49,416 bases of DNA. Origin: a bacterium. Lineage in GTDB: Bacteria; Patescibacteriota; Saccharimonadia; Saccharimonadales; UBA4665. This document shows, piece by piece, positions 47,239-49,416 of the stretch. The stretch is taken from assembly GCA_021809645.1 (NCBI GenBank), contig JAJZKE010000003.1, forward strand, positions 1 through 49,416, written 5' to 3'. Position numbers and translations under genes: made by a program. Under the pieces are notes generated by a model. It made no database searches. It was not told the origin of the DNA and saw only the letters and a list, made by a program, of their open reading frames with translations. Position 1 is the stretch's first letter, and the number at the start of each line of letters is the position of its first letter.

Positions 47239-47871
47239 CTACTCCTTGTATTCTTCTTCTACATCGCCAATCAAACGAAATCTTAGTAAAGATAGTCGAA
47301 GCAATATTGTATATATATGGAATGTTACAACAAGTCCACTAAAAGCAAACAATGCGTAAAGAGCATAGTGAAGAACGTTGATATGTTTAACCCACTGATC
47401 CATAACAGCAGAAGAAGCTGGATATAAAAAACTAACAAAGAAAACTGTTAAAATTAAGAGCAATATAATAGCACACAACCTGAGGATTACTCTTAATGAA
47501 ACTTCTATCCAATATATTTTTCTGGAATCACCTTGAAAAAGAAAATGAGTGCCTATCATGACATCATTTCGCGCTGCAAAATATGAATTAAATATAATCC
47601 AAACCAAACAGTAACAAAAAGCCCCTACCGCAGCCCAAATTAAATATTCTAACGCTTGATTCGCAAATGGTGCTTTACTAATAAATCTTAAAGTATCGTG
47701 CCAATAACTTGAAATCAATGAGTTGAAAGTATAATGTGTTCCTGCGAACAGTTTATTAACCAGTGGTAGAAAGCTGCCAAGAAAAACAACAATAACGGAA
47801 ATACTTACATATAAAACCAAACCTGAGCCACTTGGAGATAGCATTATTCTTATTTGTTTTAAAGCATTCAT
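47239..47871 (-). CDS. hypothetical polytopic membrane protein
   Basis: About four hydrophobic helices in an intact 210-aa ORF. Confidence 0.65.
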   Translation of the reverse strand: MNALKQIRIMLSPSGSGLVLYVSISVIVVFLGSFLPLVNKLFAGTHYTFNSLISSYWHDTLRFISKAPFANQALEYLIWAAVGAFCYCLVWIIFNSYFAARNDVMIGTHFLFQGDSRKIYWIEVSLRVILRLCAIILLLILTVFFVSFLYPASSAVMDQWVKHINVLHYALYALFAFSGLVVTFHIYTILLRLSLLRFRLIGDVEEEYKE

Positions 47872-48212
47872 CGATGATAATTTTTTTATTTTAGTTTGAT
47901 TATACTTTATAGAATCAAGTATATAGCAATTTTAACTTAAACAAATCTGTTATTTATCTGTTACAAGAATTGCTATTCATAACTGAATAATTTCAAAGAT
48001 TAACAGTTAATCAAAGTGTTAAACTCTTATCTGTTAAAAAATCACTGACAATTTGCTCTGACAAATTCTGATTTGGCAACTCTAGAGCATTTGGTTTATA
48101 AGCTTATAGTGACAGAAATAATATGTTGGTGAGCAATGCTTAAGATAGTATCTGAACAGAAATACTCTTTAAACTAGCATAAGTATATGCTAGAGATTTA
48201 TCAAATGTAATG

Positions 48213-48300
48213 CGCTTACTCACTACATCGTGGACACTCTTCTACGTAAAATAGTTATTCCCAATGCATCTTCAAAATCATTGTTTCGTATATTGTTAAA
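48213..48300 (-). pseudogene. C-terminal remnant of the same IS3/IS481-like transposase seen at 15278-15385
   Basis: Minus strand reads NDFEDALGITILRRRVSTM*, matching CDTLGITILRRRVSTM* at 15278; DNA ttactcactacatcgtggacactc shared exactly. Confidence 0.6.
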
Positions 48301-48483
48301 GATCCATTCAAAATCTATAGCGTCTAGCGAGAAAATACACACTGCCCTAAAAACTACACCTGCTGCTTATACTGCTTCATTAAACCGAAATAGAGACAAG
48401 GTGTTCGCAGAAGAGTTAGGTTGACAATTTACAGATACATTAACAATGAAAATGCGGCTTAACACCAAATCTGGACTGCTCCT

Positions 48484-49416
48484 CTAATCTGGTGCTCTAG
48501 AGAACAAACTACAAAGGATTGTAATAGTACGGGTTTTAGAGCAGCCTCTGTGGGTTATCAGCTTGTCTTTCCAAACCCCAAATCTGCCGTCTAATGGGCT
48601 CGTTGTGTTAGCTACCCTAATACCACTTTCTTGTATGTAATCATGTTGGTAGGTAAACAAATATGGCAGGTTTCTGCACAAGCTGAAATAGGCTCGTCTG
48701 GTACGTTCATGGGCATACCGTTTGGTAACCGAATCACGCTGTTTGAGCCACTTACCGTGCTTTTTGTACCAGCCAGCAAGGGCATCCTCAAACGTTAGTT
48801 CGTCTGTTCGAGCAAGCGTTAAGGCAATAGTTCGTAGTTCAATGTTCTGAGTTAGCCGTGGCTTCTTAGTTAAGCACTGGGTAATGGTCATGAGCTGGTG
48901 AAACTGGCAATGCTGGACGGGTATGCCTTTGCTCTCCAGCATCGTTCGTACGCCACGCCGTCCGTCAATTGTGACGGCCAGGATACTGTAGCCCATAGCT
49001 TCAATGGTATCTGTCGCTACCTCATAATCTACAGTTCTTTCTGTGCCTTCTACGACGGCATGGTACAGCACCGTATTCTCACCACTAGCAGTGTCAGCAT
49101 ACGGGTCGATGACGACCAGAAGGCCAAAGTCCCCAAAGTAAGTGACGTCCATAATGACAGCTACGGTACGTGGCTTCTGAATAATGCGAGGCGGTATGTA
49201 AGTATTTAGTTGGGACCGGATACAACCAGTACTTTTTTGGTACTCTTTGGCTAAACTATTAACCGTACGGCCGTCAAAAGCGTACTGATTCCACACCTTA
49301 TCTCGTAACTTTTGTGGTCGTGGTTTACTCGTCCATGACGTGTTACATCCATGACAGTAGTACCTTTGTTTGCCTCCCTTTAAGCCGTTTTTCTTTACGT
49401 TGGTACAATACGAATA
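48484..49416 (-). mobile_element. IS256/IS1249-like transposase, 5' end beyond the window
   Basis: Frame is open to the window end: YSYCTNVKKNGLKGGKQRYYCHGCNTSWTSKPRPQKLRDK (zinc ribbon) precedes the listed ORF; VIMDVTYFGDFGLLVVIDPYAD, TIDGRRGVRTML, HCQFHQ, TTSPLDGRFGVWKDKLITHRGCS. Confidence 0.85.

Noticed and set aside
48230-48424. Short plus-strand ORF 48230-48424
   Set aside because: Overlaps the antisense IS transposase fossil and lacks any domain signal.
1-49416. Possible UGA recoding (UGA=Gly as in SR1/Gracilibacteria)
   Set aside because: TGA terminates several genes at ATGA overlaps (for example delta/alpha at 4316) and core proteins read normally under the standard code.
1-49416. 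Plus-strand ORFs of 60-150 aa listed opposite larger genes (e.g. 1401-1664, 3829-4083, 37919-38353, 46199-46438)
   Set aside because: They lie antisense to well-supported conserved or domain-bearing CDS and show no recognisable motifs.
1-49416. CRISPR array, prophage or rRNA/tRNA genes
   Set aside because: No regularly spaced repeats, phage structural genes, rRNA segments or standard tRNA cloverleafs were seen; only the tmRNA has a tRNA-like end. A tRNAscan/Infernal run would be needed to exclude them fully.

Overview
The window looks like part of a compact, AT-rich Patescibacteria/CPR genome. Gene content and style suggest Saccharibacteria (TM7); this is inference, with no 16S rRNA in the window. 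It uses the standard code, since TGA acts as a stop at overlapping ATGA junctions. From start to end it contains: a truncated membrane-protein gene; a divergent F1-type ATPase operon (b-delta-alpha-gamma-beta-epsilon, with no adjacent a or c genes); cysteine desulfurase; tatD-metG-HIT; a trehalase-like gene; an RRM protein; an MBL-fold protein; a small accessory island with a VapBC-like pair, a BrnTA-like pair whose brnT appears frameshifted, and degraded repeats; a tmRNA (ssrA) with an unusually long predicted tag and a non-canonical T-loop; an IS remnant; rsmA and an Rpf/G5-like gene; pcrA/uvrD; a tpiA-pgk / pyk glycolytic cluster; a CHAP hydrolase next to a minimal type IV secretion-like locus; membrane glycosyltransferases; hisS; a surface-protein cluster with an adjacent cohesin-like gene and dockerin-like glycoside-hydrolase gene, plus a six-repeat propeller-like surface protein; and an IS256/IS1249-like transposase running off the right edge. 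The best candidates for something undescribed are the two-gene cohesin/dockerin system, the atypical tmRNA, and the T4SS module with a pilin-like domain fused to a VirB6/TrbL-like protein. All family assignments come from reading motifs; no database searches were run.
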